64,000 nucleotides of DNA. Source: Paeniglutamicibacter sulfureus. Its GTDB lineage: Bacteria > Actinomycetota > Actinomycetes > Actinomycetales > Micrococcaceae. A program made the position numbers and the translations under genes. Positions 25,309 through 34,865 of the stretch are shown one piece after another (the stretch's first letter is position 1; every line of letters starts with the position of its first letter). The notes below the pieces were generated by a model. The model ran no database searches. It had not been told where the DNA came from and worked only from the letters and a program-made list of their open reading frames with translations. The stretch lies in the NCBI RefSeq assembly GCF_030512175.1, contig NZ_JAULBL010000002.1, positions 1,052,149-1,116,148 of the forward strand. The letters are read 5' to 3'.

Positions 25309-27033
25309 CTACACTGCCAGGGCCGAGTCCTGCGCCTTGGACGGGGAATGATCGGCTGCGCTTCCCATGGAATCAAGGATCGCCTGCAGCGTGGCAGGCC
25401 CGTGCTGGTGCAGGCAGGCACCAGCGACGAAGCGGTCCGGGCGAAGGAAGATCATCGGGGTCGGGCGCTCGTCGAACCACTTCTTCACCGCGCCGGTGTG
25501 GTCTCCCAGCACCAATACGTCCTCGCTCATGTGTTCCTGGGCCCATTCACGCTGGGTTTCGGGAACCAAGGCCACGAGCTTCGCGCCGAGGGCCTCGAGC
25601 GCCTTGACTGAGTGGGCGGGGAGCACGTCCTTGGGGTCGTTGCCCCACACCAGCACGGTCCACCAGTTGCCGATGACGTCATCGAGCAGCAGGTTCTCAC
25701 CGAGCTGCGAGTTCACGCGCGGCTGCGGGAACTGCACGCCGACCGGGGAGATCTTCCTGTTCGCGGTCTTGACCGGGATCAGCTTGCTGGTGAGCTTCGC
25801 GGCGGCCGTGCCGGAGGCCTGGGTGGTGGGATCGGCCAGCACGCCGGAGGTGTAGCGAGGCATCGGCTTGAAGCGCATGTCGGAGAAGTAGCTCTTGGCC
25901 GAGGGGAAGAGGTTGAGCACCGAGGAAGCGGCGTCGCGGGCGGCGACGGCCAACGGGTTGGTGATCTTGATGACCGAGCCCAGGGTCATGGACAAATCGA
26001 CCATGGCCTTGGCGTGGTCCTTGCGCTCGGAGGTGTAGGTGTCCAGGATGTCCTCGCCTGCGGTTCCGGTCAGCACGCTGGTGAGCTTCCAGCCCAGGTT
26101 GGTGGCATCGCGCATACCCGAGTTCCAGCCCTGGCCCATCCACACCGGCATCAGGTGCGCCGCGTCCCCGGCGATCAGCTGGCGGCCCTTGCGGAAGGAA
26201 CCGGCAACGCGGCCGTGGTGGGTGAAGACGCGGCGGCGGATGTAGGACAGGTTGTGCGGGTCCGGGACGTGGTCCTTGAGCATCTCTGCGACCCACTCCT
26301 TGGAGGTGACCACCGATTCGTCCTCGTGGTCGTGGAGCATAAACTCCCAGCGGCGGACGGCGTGGGGCAGGCCGATGGAGACATACGGGCGCTTGGGGTC
26401 CGCCCCGAGAAAGACGTTGGGGGTGCCCAATGGGTCGTTGTCGACATCGACGACCAGCCAGCGGGTGGAGGGGGAGTCGCCCTCGAAGCTCACGCCCATG
26501 CGCTTGCGCGTCGGGGACTTGCCGCCCTCGCAACCCACCAGGTACTGCGCGGAAAAGCGGTGCTCGGTTTCGGTTCCATCGGCATTGGTCACGCGGGCAA
26601 TGGCGGTGACGCCGGCGGCGTCCTCGATGACGTCCTCGACCAGGTGGCCGAAGTGCACATTGATGTTGGGGTACTGGGCCAGGCCCGCGTACAGGGCCTT
26701 GTCGACCTCGGGCTGGATGAAGGCGTGCTTGCGGTCCCAGCCGAATTCCCGGGTCTGCGGGTTGTTGATCATGATGGTCTTGCCGGAGCCGTTGACCAGC
26801 CGCATGATGTGCTGCGGTGCGGTGTGCGGCAGCACGGTGTCCACCAGGCCCACGGTCTGGATGGTGCGCAGCGATTCGTCGTCAAGGCCCACGCCGCGCG
26901 GGTAGTCGATGAGTTCGTCTCGGGCCTCGAGGACCGTGACGCTTCGGCCGTACATCCCCAGGATGTTGGCGAGCATGAGGCCGGCGGGGCCGGCTCCGAT
27001 GATCAGGACTTCGCTGGAGGGGATGCTGTTCAT
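25309..27033 (-). CDS. mhpA: 3-(3-hydroxyphenyl)propionate hydroxylase
   Basis: A 574-residue class A FAD monooxygenase. The FAD motif [19 protein letters not shown] is at residues 8-26, the middle motif around [13 protein letters not shown] (about 190) binds NAD(P)H/FAD, and [28 protein letters not shown] contacts the flavin (given in part). The thioredoxin-like C-terminal domain is present. It would hydroxylate 3-(3-hydroxyphenyl)propionate to the 2,3-dihydroxy compound, the substrate of MhpB (36653). It is monocistronic here, with its own promoter and a copy of the shared operator upstream. The ATG at 27033 is chosen; GTG at 27039 is a close alternative. Confidence 0.9.
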   Translation of the reverse strand: MNSIPSSEVLIIGAGPAGLMLANILGMYGRSVTVLEARDELIDYPRGVGLDDESLRTIQTVGLVDTVLPHTAPQHIMRLVNGSGKTIMINNPQTREFGWDRKHAFIQPEVDKALYAGLAQYPNINVHFGHLVEDVIEDAAGVTAIARVTNADGTETEHRFSAQYLVGCEGGKSPTRKRMGVSFEGDSPSTRWLVVDVDNDPLGTPNVFLGADPKRPYVSIGLPHAVRRWEFMLHDHEDESVVTSKEWVAEMLKDHVPDPHNLSYIRRRVFTHHGRVAGSFRKGRQLIAGDAAHLMPVWMGQGWNSGMRDATNLGWKLTSVLTGTAGEDILDTYTSERKDHAKAMVDLSMTLGSVIKITNPLAVAARDAASSVLNLFPSAKSYFSDMRFKPMPRYTSGVLADPTTQASGTAAAKLTSKLIPVKTANRKISPVGVQFPQPRVNSQLGENLLLDDVIGNWWTVLVWGNDPKDVLPAHSVKALEALGAKLVALVPETQREWAQEHMSEDVLVLGDHTGAVKKWFDERPTPMIFLRPDRFVAGACLHQHGPATLQAILDSMGSAADHSPSKAQDSALAV

Positions 27034-27101
27034 GGCCACATCAACTTTCCGTGTGTAAATAGTGCACAAAGTATTCGTTATCTGCACAACTGCTGAGTCC
27101 C

Positions 27102-27154
27102 AGTTCACCAGTCCTTGTGATTCACGTCAAAGCCGGTGTGCCGCCAGTTGGCAC
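27102..27154 (-). promoter_or_regulatory. mhpA promoter with shared operator
   Basis: On the minus strand TTGACG (27125-27130) and TGAACT (27102-27107) form a -35/-10 pair with a 17-base spacer. The inverted repeat GTGCC-N7-GGCAC lies at 27138-27154, just upstream of the -35, centred near -50. That is where activators of the IclR type usually bind. The same repeat occurs at five other promoters of the island. Confidence 0.7.
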
Positions 27155-27187
27155 GAAATTCGTCGGGCGTTCACGCGGAGGCCTGCC

Positions 27188-27907
27188 TCAGACCAGTGCG
27201 GCCTCGAGCGCGCGGGCCGCCTGCTGCAGCACGGTGACGGCAGCCTCCGCTTGTTCCCGGCGCACCGTGATCAGGTTCAGGCAGGCCGGGACGCCGCAGA
27301 TGCCGGCATCCAGCGGCACGGCCAGGCCGTGCATGCCGGGCTCCACCTCGCCGAAGGTCTGCGCGTAGCCGGAGGCGCGGGCGGCGCTGACGCGGGGATC
27401 CTCTCCGGGGCTCGCTGGCTCGCTGGCCAGGATCGCGTGGCCTGCGGCCCCGAGGTCCAGCGGATGCCGCGAGGCCTCGGCGAAGGACACATGGTAGGTG
27501 CCGGAGGTCGGGGCGGTGACCCGCAGGGCGATGGCTTCGTCACCTTCGCGCACGATCAGGGCCAGGGTGGCTCCGAGCTCGTCGGCGTAGCGGCGCAGCA
27601 CCGGTTCGGCTGCAGCAATCAACGAGTGGTAGGACGAGGCGGAGAGGGAGAGTAACCCCGCCGCGCCGCGGAAGCGGCCGTCCGCACCGCGGTGGAGCAG
27701 CTGGGCGTCGCAGAGCGTGTTGAGTAGCCGGTAGGCACCGGTGCGGTGGATGCCGGTATGCTCGGCGACCTCGTTGATGCCCAGCCCTGCCGGGGTGCCC
27801 GCCACCAGGCGCAACACCTCGAGCCCTCTGGCCAGGGTCTGGGATCCCGCGGTTCGGGACGCGGAGGAAGAGGGCGCGGTTGTTGGCTCGTTCACGTTCT
27901 TGATCAT
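27188..27907 (-). CDS. IclR family regulator, candidate regulator of the island
   Basis: A 239-residue regulator. N-terminal winged helix (about residues 22-85): LARGLEVLRLVAGTPAGLGI followed by NEVAEHTGIHRTGAYRLLNTL. C-terminal effector domain with LRRYADELGATLALIVREGD and the GLAVPLDAGICGVPACL pattern. MhpR, the activator of the E. coli mhp operon, belongs to this family. The gene is the third in the SDR-ADH-IclR unit, which itself has the shared operator at 29781, and it lies directly upstream of mhpA. It is therefore the best candidate to bind the GTKCC-N7-GGMAC sites and to control its own level. This link is inference. Confidence 0.88.
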   Translation of the reverse strand: MIKNVNEPTTAPSSSASRTAGSQTLARGLEVLRLVAGTPAGLGINEVAEHTGIHRTGAYRLLNTLCDAQLLHRGADGRFRGAAGLLSLSASSYHSLIAAAEPVLRRYADELGATLALIVREGDEAIALRVTAPTSGTYHVSFAEASRHPLDLGAAGHAILASEPASPGEDPRVSAARASGYAQTFGEVEPGMHGLAVPLDAGICGVPACLNLITVRREQAEAAVTVLQQAARALEAALV

Positions 27908-27924
27908 GGCACAGTGCCCGGGAC

Positions 27925-28896
27925 TCAGGCGACGGTGATGACGATCTTGCCGTTGGTTTCCCCGGCCATCATGGCCGCGAAGCCTTCGTGGATGCGCTCC
28001 AGGGGCAACACCCTGTCGATGCGCGGACGCAGGCCCGTGGTGGCCAGCATGCGGAGCATCGAGACCATTTCGTGGCGGGTGGATCCCGTGGAACCGAGCA
28101 CGCGCAGTTGCTGGTAGAAGATGCGGCCCAAGTCCGCCTCCGGGCTGGTGCCGGAAGTCGTTCCTGCGATCACGATGGCCCCGCCCGGGCGCAGGCAGCG
28201 CAGCGAATGTCCCCAGGTGGCCTCCCCGACCGTCTCGATGACCAGGTCCACGCGCTCGGGCAGCCGGGCGCCCGACTCGAAAGCCGCGTGAGCGCCGAGC
28301 TCCAAGGCCAGCGCGCGCTTCTCGGCAGTGCGGCTGGTGGCATACACCGTGGCACCCGCGGCCGCGGCCAGCGCGATGGCAGCGGAGGCGACGCCGCCGC
28401 CGGCTCCCTGGACCAACACCCGGTCCCCGGCCTTGAGCTGGCCCTGGGTGAAGAGCATCCGGTAGGCGGTCGACCAGGCAACGGGCAGGCAGGCGGCCTC
28501 CTCAAAGGAGAGCTGTTCGGGCATGGGGATCACACAGCGATCGGGCACCACGATGTACTCGGCGAAGCCGCCGTCGTGGCTTTCGGAGAGCAGTGCCCGG
28601 TTCGGGTCCAGGGTCTCGTCCCCGTTCCCGGCATCCGGGTCGGCAATCACCGGGTAGATGACGACCTCGCGCCCGTCGTCGGTGACACCGGCGACGTCGC
28701 AACCAAGGATGATGGGGATGTTCTTGGGATCGTGCCCCACCCCGCGCAAGGTCCACACATCATGCATGTTCAGTGACGAGGCCTTGACCTTCACTCGGGT
28801 CCAGCCTGCCGGGGGAACCGGTGTGGGGACCTCGCGCAGTTCGAGGCAGGAAAGCGGGTCGTTCGGGTTCTGGGCGTGGGCGACGGCTGCAAGCAT
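27925..28896 (-). CDS. Zinc-independent alcohol dehydrogenase/quinone reductase-like MDR protein
   Basis: A 323-residue MDR superfamily protein. ASSLNMHDVWTLRGVG marks the QOR-like N-terminal fold; LGCDVAGV, the FEEAACLPVAWSTAYRML helix and the cofactor motif VLVQGAGGGVASAAIALA (about residues 143-160) follow. Catalytic zinc ligands are not evident. The reaction is unknown; a role in oxidising or reducing an aromatic alcohol, aldehyde or enone side chain would fit the context. It lies 17 bases upstream of the IclR gene and downstream of the SDR gene in one unit. The ATG at 28896 is chosen since the family fold starts right after it. Confidence 0.82.
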   Translation of the reverse strand: MLAAVAHAQNPNDPLSCLELREVPTPVPPAGWTRVKVKASSLNMHDVWTLRGVGHDPKNIPIILGCDVAGVTDDGREVVIYPVIADPDAGNGDETLDPNRALLSESHDGGFAEYIVVPDRCVIPMPEQLSFEEAACLPVAWSTAYRMLFTQGQLKAGDRVLVQGAGGGVASAAIALAAAAGATVYATSRTAEKRALALELGAHAAFESGARLPERVDLVIETVGEATWGHSLRCLRPGGAIVIAGTTSGTSPEADLGRIFYQQLRVLGSTGSTRHEMVSMLRMLATTGLRPRIDRVLPLERIHEGFAAMMAGETNGKIVITVA

Positions 28897-28948
28897 GGCG
28901 GTTGGATCTCCGGGAACGATAGGGGGGTGTTCGGGCTGGTGGGGGGAC

Positions 28949-29737
28949 TTAGCGCATGCCCAGGCGCAGTGCACCGTCGAGGCGGACGACCTCGCCGTTG
29001 AGCATGGGGTTGGATATCAGCGAATGCATCAGTTGGGCGAACTCGCCGGCGTGCCCGAGACGTTGCGGGAAGGGCACGGCGGCGCCGATGCCCGACTTGG
29101 CCTCGTCGCTGAGGACATCCATGAACGGGGTGTCGAAGACGCCCGGGGCCACGCCGAGGACACGGATTCCGTGACGCGCCAAATCGCGGGCGGCGGGAAG
29201 GACCATGGCGTTTACCCCGCCCTTGGAGGCGGCATAGGCCAGCTGGCCCATTTGTCCCTCGTAGGCGGCGACCGAACTGGTCAGCGCAATGACCCCGCGG
29301 GATCCGTCGGATTCGGGTGCGTTGCCGGACATGGCTTCTGCCGCCATGGTCAGCAGGGTGAAGGATCCGACCAGGTTGGTCTCGAGCTGGTCGGTGAAGG
29401 ACGCACGCGAGTGCGCGCCGCTGCGGCCCAGGGTCTTCTCGATGATGGCCGAGCCCGCTGCGGACACGGCGACCCGAAGTCCGCGGGGTGCCCGGGCACC
29501 AAGGTCCATGGCTGCCCGCATCGAGTCTTCGTCGCGCACGTCGACGTGCGCAAACACTCCGCCGATTTCTTCGGCCAGTGCAGTGCCCTTGGCTTCGTTG
29601 CGGCCGCACACCACAACCTGCGCTCCGTGGGAGGTAAAGAGACGTGCAGTCGCGGCACCGAGTCCTGAGGTCGCTCCGGTGACCACGACGCCGGCACCGG
29701 CGAAATCGGTGACTGACAAGGAAGATGGGGAAGCCAT
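28949..29737 (-). CDS. Short-chain dehydrogenase (HSD17B10-like)
   Basis: A 262-residue SDR. The cofactor motif is VVTGATSGLGAATARLF (about residues 18-34), the catalytic set includes TSSVAAYEGQMGQLAYAASK (Ser...Tyr-x3-Lys) and the late VAPGVFDTPF matches the 3-hydroxyacyl-CoA dehydrogenase type 2 branch. It could oxidise a 3-hydroxyacyl side chain, for example in shortening of an aryl-propionyl chain, but the substrate is not proven. It is first in a unit with the MDR and IclR genes. The ATG at 29737 fits the fold start; the longer frame to 29902 would cover the operator at 29781. Confidence 0.85.
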   Translation of the reverse strand: MASPSSLSVTDFAGAGVVVTGATSGLGAATARLFTSHGAQVVVCGRNEAKGTALAEEIGGVFAHVDVRDEDSMRAAMDLGARAPRGLRVAVSAAGSAIIEKTLGRSGAHSRASFTDQLETNLVGSFTLLTMAAEAMSGNAPESDGSRGVIALTSSVAAYEGQMGQLAYAASKGGVNAMVLPAARDLARHGIRVLGVAPGVFDTPFMDVLSDEAKSGIGAAVPFPQRLGHAGEFAQLMHSLISNPMLNGEVVRLDGALRLGMR

Positions 29738-29780
29738 GTATCCATGATTGCCGACGTTCGGTGGCAGGAGACAGGATGTG

Positions 29781-29797
29781 TGCCGGGTGGCGGCACG
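29781..29797. promoter_or_regulatory. Shared island operator upstream of the SDR-MDR-IclR unit
   Basis: GTGCC-GGGTGGC-GGCAC, a perfect 5-7-5 inverted repeat 44 bases before the SDR start. It is one of six such sites in the island. Its presence here would let the IclR protein control its own operon. Confidence 0.6.
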
Positions 29798-29925
29798 GTG
29801 CCCGCGGGGATCGGTCGGTTGATAGGGGAACCGACGAAATTGCTCCAAACAAAACGTCGAAGTAAGCGGTTGGCCCACGTCGTCCACCGTGAATTTGTCC
29901 ATGGATGGCGCTCGCCCCTGCGCGC

Positions 29926-30066
29926 CTAAAACCTGCTGAACTTCTCGCGTCCGAACGCCATCAGTTCGTCGATTTTTCGGGTGGGGCCGAGTCCCGCTGG
30001 GTAGGCCAGGCCGAAGGCGCTCTCCGGCACGGGCTCGAAAATGTCCTTGAGCACTGCCCCGGTCAT
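29926..30066 (-). CDS. 46-residue open frame, possible gene remnant
   Basis: A short frame, MTGAVLKDIFEPVPESAFGL then AYPAGLGPTRKIDELMAFGR and EKFSRF, with protein-like composition, unlike the shadow frames around it. It follows the MerR gene by 22 bases on the same strand and in the same frame, separated by the MerR stop. It could be the C-terminal scrap of an enzyme or a small protein of its own. I do not recognise the family. The rest of the 29738-30088 gap shows only the operator at 29781. Confidence 0.35.
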   Translation of the reverse strand: MTGAVLKDIFEPVPESAFGLAYPAGLGPTRKIDELMAFGREKFSRF

Positions 30067-30088
30067 GCGTGTGGCGGATCGCGCCGGA

Positions 30089-30481
30089 TTATCTGCTGTG
30101 AAGGTCCTGGATGAAGTCTTCGGCCCGGCGAAGGTTCAGCGCCAACTTCGCGCGCTTCTGTTCGGCCTGCCCGATGAACTCCGACAGCCTGGCCCGGGCG
30201 GCGGCATTGTTCTTGTCGAGGCCCAAGGCATCGACGGTGTCCAGCAGTTCGCCCATTTCCTCCAGAGTGAATCCCAGAGGTTTCATCGACCGAATCACCA
30301 GCATGCGCTGGAGGTCGGATTCGGTGTAGATCCGAAAGCCTCCCTCACTGCGCGTGGTTGCCGGGAGCAGGCCCACCTCGTCGTAGTGGCGGATGGTTCG
30401 CTGGGACAGGCCCGTGGCCTCGGCCAGGTCCCCGATGTGCATGGTCCGCGCATCGGCGGCTGGGGTTGGGGTGTCAGTCAT
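30089..30481 (-). CDS. MerR family regulator
   Basis: A 130-residue regulator. The helix-turn-helix reads IGDLAEATGLSQRTIRHYDE followed by VGLLPATTRSEGGFRIYTE, typical MerR. The dimer helix is long and the C-terminal part short with no cysteine cluster, so metal sensing is unlikely. AGGAG precedes the ATG at 30481. It is divergent from the SulP gene with a near-perfect 32-base palindrome between them, which it presumably binds. Confidence 0.88.
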   Translation of the reverse strand: MTDTPTPAADARTMHIGDLAEATGLSQRTIRHYDEVGLLPATTRSEGGFRIYTESDLQRMLVIRSMKPLGFTLEEMGELLDTVDALGLDKNNAAARARLSEFIGQAEQKRAKLALNLRRAEDFIQDLHSR

Positions 30482-30502
30482 GGGTTCTCCTGTTTCCTCG
30501 AC

Positions 30503-30538
30503 TTCCAACTCTACCCTTACGTTAGGGTAGAGTTGGTT
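30503..30538. promoter_or_regulatory. MerR operator with 19-base spacer promoters on both strands
   Basis: The palindrome at 30505-30536 (CCAACTCTACCCT...AGGGTAGAGTTGG) has one mismatched pair. On the plus strand TTCCAA (30503-30508) and TAGAGT (30528-30533) are 19 bases apart, and AACCAA/TAGAGT give the same spacing on the minus strand. A 19-base spacer with the operator inside it is the hallmark of MerR-activated promoters. Confidence 0.8.
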
Positions 30539-30667
30539 TCGTTCGGTGCGTCGCCGTGGCCATTCCTCGCCGTAGCCAACCAGCGCAAAACAAGGACGCG
30601 CCGACCCCACATCATTTCATGTACCCGAGCACACAACGGCGCCAATTTCCCCTGAACGGAGCCATCA

Positions 30668-32191
30668 ATGGCCACGAAAACCACGGCAGGACACCCGATC
30701 CTGACCCCGGAAGAACGGCAATCCGTTCTCCGCACCCTCAAATCCCCGCGCCTGCTCAAGACCGAGGTCCTGGCCGGGTTGGTCGTGGCGCTGGCACTGA
30801 TCCCCGAGGCCATCGCCTTCTCCATCATCGCCGGGGTGGACCCACGCCTGGGGCTCTTCGCCTCCTTCACGATGGCCGTCTCCATCGCCTTCCTGGGCGG
30901 GCGTCCGGCCATGATCTCCGCGGCAACGGGAGCCATCGCCCTGGTCATCGCCCCGCTGGTGAAAAGCCACGGCGTTGACTACTTCATCGCCGCCGTCATC
31001 CTGGCCGGCATTTTCCAGGTCATCCTCGCCCTGCTGGGCGTGGCCAAGTTGATGAGGTTCATTCCCCGCCAAGTCATGGTCGGGTTCGTCAATGCCCTGG
31101 CCATCCTGATCTTCATGTCTCAGGTCCCCGAGCTCCTGGGCGTCCCCTGGATGGTCTACCCACTCACCATCCTGGGCCTGCTGATTGTCTTCGGCCTTCC
31201 CAAACTCACCGCCGTGGTCCCCGCGCCCCTGGTTGCCATCGTCGTTCTGACCCTTATTGCCGTTGTCGCATCCCTGGCGGTCCCCACCGTCGGGGACAAG
31301 GGTGAGATGCCCGAGAGCCTGCCGGCCCTGTTCCTGCCGAACGTTCCACTGAATTTCGAAACCCTGCAGATCCTGTTCCCCTACGCGCTGGCCATGGCCT
31401 TCGTGGGCCTGCTCGAATCCCTGATGACCGCCAAGCTTGTCGATGACGTTACCGACACCCGTTCCAACAAGACCCGAGAATCCTGGGGCCAGGGGGCGGC
31501 GAACATCATCACCGGATTCTTCGGCGGCATGGGCGGTTGCGCGATGATCGGGCAGACCATGATCAACGTCAAGGCCTCCGGCGCCAGGACCCGCATCTCC
31601 ACCTTCCTGGCCGGAGTTTTCCTGCTCATCCTGGTCGTCGCGCTCGGCGGCATCGTGGCGCTGATCCCGATGGCAGCGCTGGTGGCCGTGATGATCTTCG
31701 TGTCCGTGGCCACCTTCGATTGGCACAGCATCAAGCCCTCCACCCTGCGCATGATGCCCAAGAGTGAAACCACCGTCATGCTCGCTACTGTCGTCGTCAC
31801 CGTCTGGACGCACAACCTGGCCATCGGCGTTGGCGTCGGGGTGCTCACCGCCATGGTCCTCTTCGCCAACCGGGTCGCCCACCTGGTCACCGTGGAACGC
31901 CACATCGAGGAGCACTTCGGGGAGCCCATCGCCAAGTACGAGGTGAACGGGGAACTGTTCTTTGCGTCATCCAACGACCTCTACACCCAATTCGACTACG
32001 CCGAGGATCCCGACCGCGTCGTCATCGACATGTACAACTCGCACCTGTGGGATGCCTCCACCATCGCAGCACTGGATGCCATCGCCGCAAAGTACGCGAA
32101 ATACGGCAAGACCGTCGAGATCGAGGGCCTGAACGCGGCCAGCCGCAAAATGCGCGAGCGCATGGGAGGAAAGCTTGGGGCCGGGCACTAG
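30668..32191 (+). CDS. SulP family inorganic anion transporter
   Basis: A 507-residue SLC26/SulP transporter. About eleven to twelve membrane spans come first ([20 protein letters not shown] and [20 protein letters not shown] are family signatures), and a C-terminal STAS domain (about residues 400-500, with [20 protein letters not shown]) lies in the cytosol. The substrate may be sulfate, bicarbonate or another oxyanion; the branch resembles BicA-like proteins, which take up bicarbonate with Na+. The next gene is the Na+/H+ antiporter NhaA, in line with a Na+-driven anion symporter that needs Na+ export. MerR-controlled divergent promoter. Confidence 0.88.
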   Translation: MATKTTAGHPILTPEERQSVLRTLKSPRLLKTEVLAGLVVALALIPEAIAFSIIAGVDPRLGLFASFTMAVSIAFLGGRPAMISAATGAIALVIAPLVKSHGVDYFIAAVILAGIFQVILALLGVAKLMRFIPRQVMVGFVNALAILIFMSQVPELLGVPWMVYPLTILGLLIVFGLPKLTAVVPAPLVAIVVLTLIAVVASLAVPTVGDKGEMPESLPALFLPNVPLNFETLQILFPYALAMAFVGLLESLMTAKLVDDVTDTRSNKTRESWGQGAANIITGFFGGMGGCAMIGQTMINVKASGARTRISTFLAGVFLLILVVALGGIVALIPMAALVAVMIFVSVATFDWHSIKPSTLRMMPKSETTVMLATVVVTVWTHNLAIGVGVGVLTAMVLFANRVAHLVTVERHIEEHFGEPIAKYEVNGELFFASSNDLYTQFDYAEDPDRVVIDMYNSHLWDASTIAALDAIAAKYAKYGKTVEIEGLNAASRKMRERMGGKLGAGH

Positions 32192-32277
32192 CAATATGCC
32201 GTAGGGTTGTAGTCAGGTGCGCCGGGAAGTCTGGTCGGCAATGTCAATTGTCGAACCCACTTTAAGGACCCAACCCC

Positions 32278-33609
32278 ATGGGCATGAACCCACTGTCCAA
32301 ACGTCCGTTGATCGGATATGGCAGTTATCTGGAGGCCCTGCGGATCGGGGAGATCCTCCGCAAGGAAACCATTGGCGGCGCCCTGCTGGTCGTCGCCGCG
32401 GTCGTTGCGCTGATCTGGGCCAACTCACCGGCCTCCGAAAGCTACTTCGCCCTGCGCGACCTGAAGATCGGCTACGAACCCTGGCACCTGGAACTGAGCC
32501 TGGGCGCCTGGGCCGCGGACGGCCTGCTGGCAGTCTTCTTCTTCCTGGTCGGCCTCGAACTTAAACGGGAAATCGTTGCGGGAGACCTGCGCCAGATCAG
32601 CAAGGCCATCGTCCCGGTCGCCGCGGCGGTGGGCGGTGTCGTCGTCCCTGCACTGATCTACGCGGCCATCAACTGGGGAAACCCCGAGACCATCTCCGGC
32701 TGGGCCATTCCCACGGCCACCGACATCGCCTTCGCCGTTGCGGTGCTTGCGGTCATCGGTTCACACCTACCCACGCCGCTGCGCATCTTCCTGCTGACCC
32801 TGGCCGTCGTCGACGACCTCATGGCGATCACCATCATCGCGATCTTCTACACCAGCGAAATCAACACCGACGCCCTGCTGCTCACCCTCGTCCCGCTGGC
32901 GCTCTACGGTTTTCTTGCCCAGAAGTACCGGCGTTTCTTCGGATTGAACCCGTCGGCGGCCTGGTTCATCTTGTTGCCGATCGGCTTTGCCGCCTGGGCC
33001 CTGCTCCATGCCTCCGGCATCCATGCGACGGTCGCCGGCGTTGCCCTGGCCTTCACGATCCCGGTCCTGCACAGCACCAAACACGGCAAGCACGCCGATG
33101 GACCGGGGTTGGCCGAGGTCTTCGAGCACCGTTTCCGCCCGCTCTCGGCCGGTTTCGCCGTGCCGGTCTTCGCCTTCTTCTCCGCCGGCGTCGCCGTGGG
33201 CGGATTCCAGGGCCTGGCCTCGGCCTTGAGCGACCCCGTCGCCATCGGCATCATCGTGGCACTCGTGGCCGGAAAACCGATCGGGATCCTGGCGGCAACC
33301 TGGCTGACTGCCAGGTTCACCAAGGCGACGTTGGACCCGGCGCTCAAATGGGTGGACCTTGCGGGCGTCAGCCTCCTGGCAGGCATCGGCTTCACCGTCT
33401 CGTTGCTCGTCGGCGAACTCAGCTTCGGGCTGGGCAGCCCCGCCAACGACCATGCGAAGGTCGCCATCCTGGGCGCCTCCATCCTGGCCGCAGTCCTCGC
33501 TTCCATCCTGCTCGGCAGCAGGAACCGGCAATACCGGAAACTGCAGGCCCAAGAGAACATCGACGCGGACGACGACGGAATCCCCGACGTCTACCAGTCT
33601 GAGCAGTAA
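32278..33609 (+). CDS. nhaA: Na+/H+ antiporter NhaA
   Basis: A 443-residue NhaA-type antiporter. [19 protein letters not shown] opens the first span, [14 protein letters not shown] is the assembly motif and [12 protein letters not shown] holds the two adjacent aspartates that carry Na+/H+. The C terminus, after the last span, ends in [11 protein letters not shown], a thrombospondin-type-3-like pattern of alternating Asp that in other proteins binds calcium; this is unusual for NhaA. It lies 86 bases after the SulP gene on the same strand and probably shares its transcript. Confidence 0.92.
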   Translation: MGMNPLSKRPLIGYGSYLEALRIGEILRKETIGGALLVVAAVVALIWANSPASESYFALRDLKIGYEPWHLELSLGAWAADGLLAVFFFLVGLELKREIVAGDLRQISKAIVPVAAAVGGVVVPALIYAAINWGNPETISGWAIPTATDIAFAVAVLAVIGSHLPTPLRIFLLTLAVVDDLMAITIIAIFYTSEINTDALLLTLVPLALYGFLAQKYRRFFGLNPSAAWFILLPIGFAAWALLHASGIHATVAGVALAFTIPVLHSTKHGKHADGPGLAEVFEHRFRPLSAGFAVPVFAFFSAGVAVGGFQGLASALSDPVAIGIIVALVAGKPIGILAATWLTARFTKATLDPALKWVDLAGVSLLAGIGFTVSLLVGELSFGLGSPANDHAKVAILGASILAAVLASILLGSRNRQYRKLQAQENIDADDDGIPDVYQSEQ

Positions 33610-33750
33610 CACCATCCCGTTTGAATGGCCCCTGGGGCATTCGGACGGCTCAAAGGGCGATGCCCGATCCGGAAGCGCATTCCCCCCTTTGCCTTGAGCC
33701 GTGGCGTCCGGGGACCAGGCCGAGTCACAGCGACGGCCGGGCAGCAAAAA

Positions 33751-33798
33751 GGTCCGCCCAGCGGAAATCCACCAATGGTGGCATCCCGCGGGCGGACC
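33751..33798 (-). terminator. Rho-independent terminator of the mhpBDFE operon
   Basis: GGTCCGCCC (33751-33759) pairs with GGGCGGACC (33790-33798), with a second stem CCACC/GGTGG inside at 33769-33781. On the minus strand it is followed by TTTTTGC. It lies 19 bases past the mhpE stop. Confidence 0.88.
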
Positions 33799-33816
33799 CG
33801 TGCGTGTCGGTGGTGC

Positions 33817-34845
33817 TTAGCGGGCGTTGGCCAGCTGCACGGCGACGTCTACGATCATGTCTTCCTGGCCGCCGACGTAGCCGGCCTTGCCGATTTCCTC
33901 GAGGATGCGGTAGGCCGGGACGCCGTAGCGTTCGGCCGCGCGTTCGGCGTGGATCAGGAAGGAGGAATAGACCCCGGCGTAGCCCTGCATGATGGAGGCG
34001 CGGTCCATGACCGGCATGCGGGTGATGAAGGGCTTGACGACGTCCTCGGCCGCGGCCATGACGCCCTGGATGTCGACGCCGGTCTTGATGTCCAGGCGGT
34101 CAAAGGCGGCGGCGAGGACCTCGGTGGGGGAGTTGCCCGCACCGGCGCCCAGCGCCATCAGTGTGCCGTCGATCTGCTTGGCGCCGGCACGCACGGCGAA
34201 CACCGAGTTGGCCACGCCGAAGCTCATGTTCTGGTGGCCGTGGAAGCCGACCTGGGCGTCGTCGCCGAGCTCGGCGACCAGGGCCGAGACGCGGTCCGAG
34301 ACATCGTCAAGGATCAGCGCGCCGGCGGAGTCGACGACGTAGACGCACTGGCATCCGGCGTCGGCCATGATGCGGGCCTGCTTGGCCAGCTCCGCCGGAG
34401 AGACACGGTGGGAAAGCATCAGGAAGCCAACGGTTTCCATGCCGAGCTTGCGGGCGTGCTGGAAGTGCTGGATGGAGACATCGGCCTCGGTGCAGTGCGT
34501 GGCGATGCGGGCGACGGAAGCCCCGGCGTCGTAGGCCTGGTTCAGGTCGTGGATGGTGCCCAGGCCCGGGAGCATCAGCACGGCGATCTTCGCGGCCTTG
34601 GCCTCGTCGACCGCGGCCTTGATCAAATCCAGTTCCGGGGTCTTGGAGAAGCCGTAGTTGAAGGAGGATCCGCCCAGGCCGTCGCCGTGGGTGACTTCGA
34701 TGACCTCGACGCGGGAGTCATCCAGCGCGCGGACCACGGAGCGCACATGTTCCTCGGTGAACTGGTGGCTCATTGCGTGGGAGCCGTCGCGCAGCGTGGT
34801 GTCGGTCAGACGGATGTCAAAGGTGGTGTCCATGGGTGCAGTCAT
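33817..34845 (-). CDS. mhpE: 4-hydroxy-2-oxovalerate aldolase
   Basis: A 342-residue DRE-TIM metallolyase. [19 protein letters not shown] holds the catalytic Arg-Asp, and [15 protein letters not shown] the metal-binding His pair. The C-terminal DmpG communication domain is present. It splits 4-hydroxy-2-oxovalerate into pyruvate and acetaldehyde, passing the aldehyde through a channel to MhpF, encoded just upstream. Last gene of the operon mhpB-mhpD-mhpF-mhpE; 20 bases separate it from mhpF. Confidence 0.95.
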   Translation of the reverse strand: MTAPMDTTFDIRLTDTTLRDGSHAMSHQFTEEHVRSVVRALDDSRVEVIEVTHGDGLGGSSFNYGFSKTPELDLIKAAVDEAKAAKIAVLMLPGLGTIHDLNQAYDAGASVARIATHCTEADVSIQHFQHARKLGMETVGFLMLSHRVSPAELAKQARIMADAGCQCVYVVDSAGALILDDVSDRVSALVAELGDDAQVGFHGHQNMSFGVANSVFAVRAGAKQIDGTLMALGAGAGNSPTEVLAAAFDRLDIKTGVDIQGVMAAAEDVVKPFITRMPVMDRASIMQGYAGVYSSFLIHAERAAERYGVPAYRILEEIGKAGYVGGQEDMIVDVAVQLANAR

Positions 34846-34865
34846 GATGTGCTTCCCCGTCCTTG

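Noticed and set aside
25612-27096. 494-residue plus-strand frame opposite mhpA
   Set aside because: Shadow of mhpA; composition is Gly/Val/Asp-rich and has no domain.
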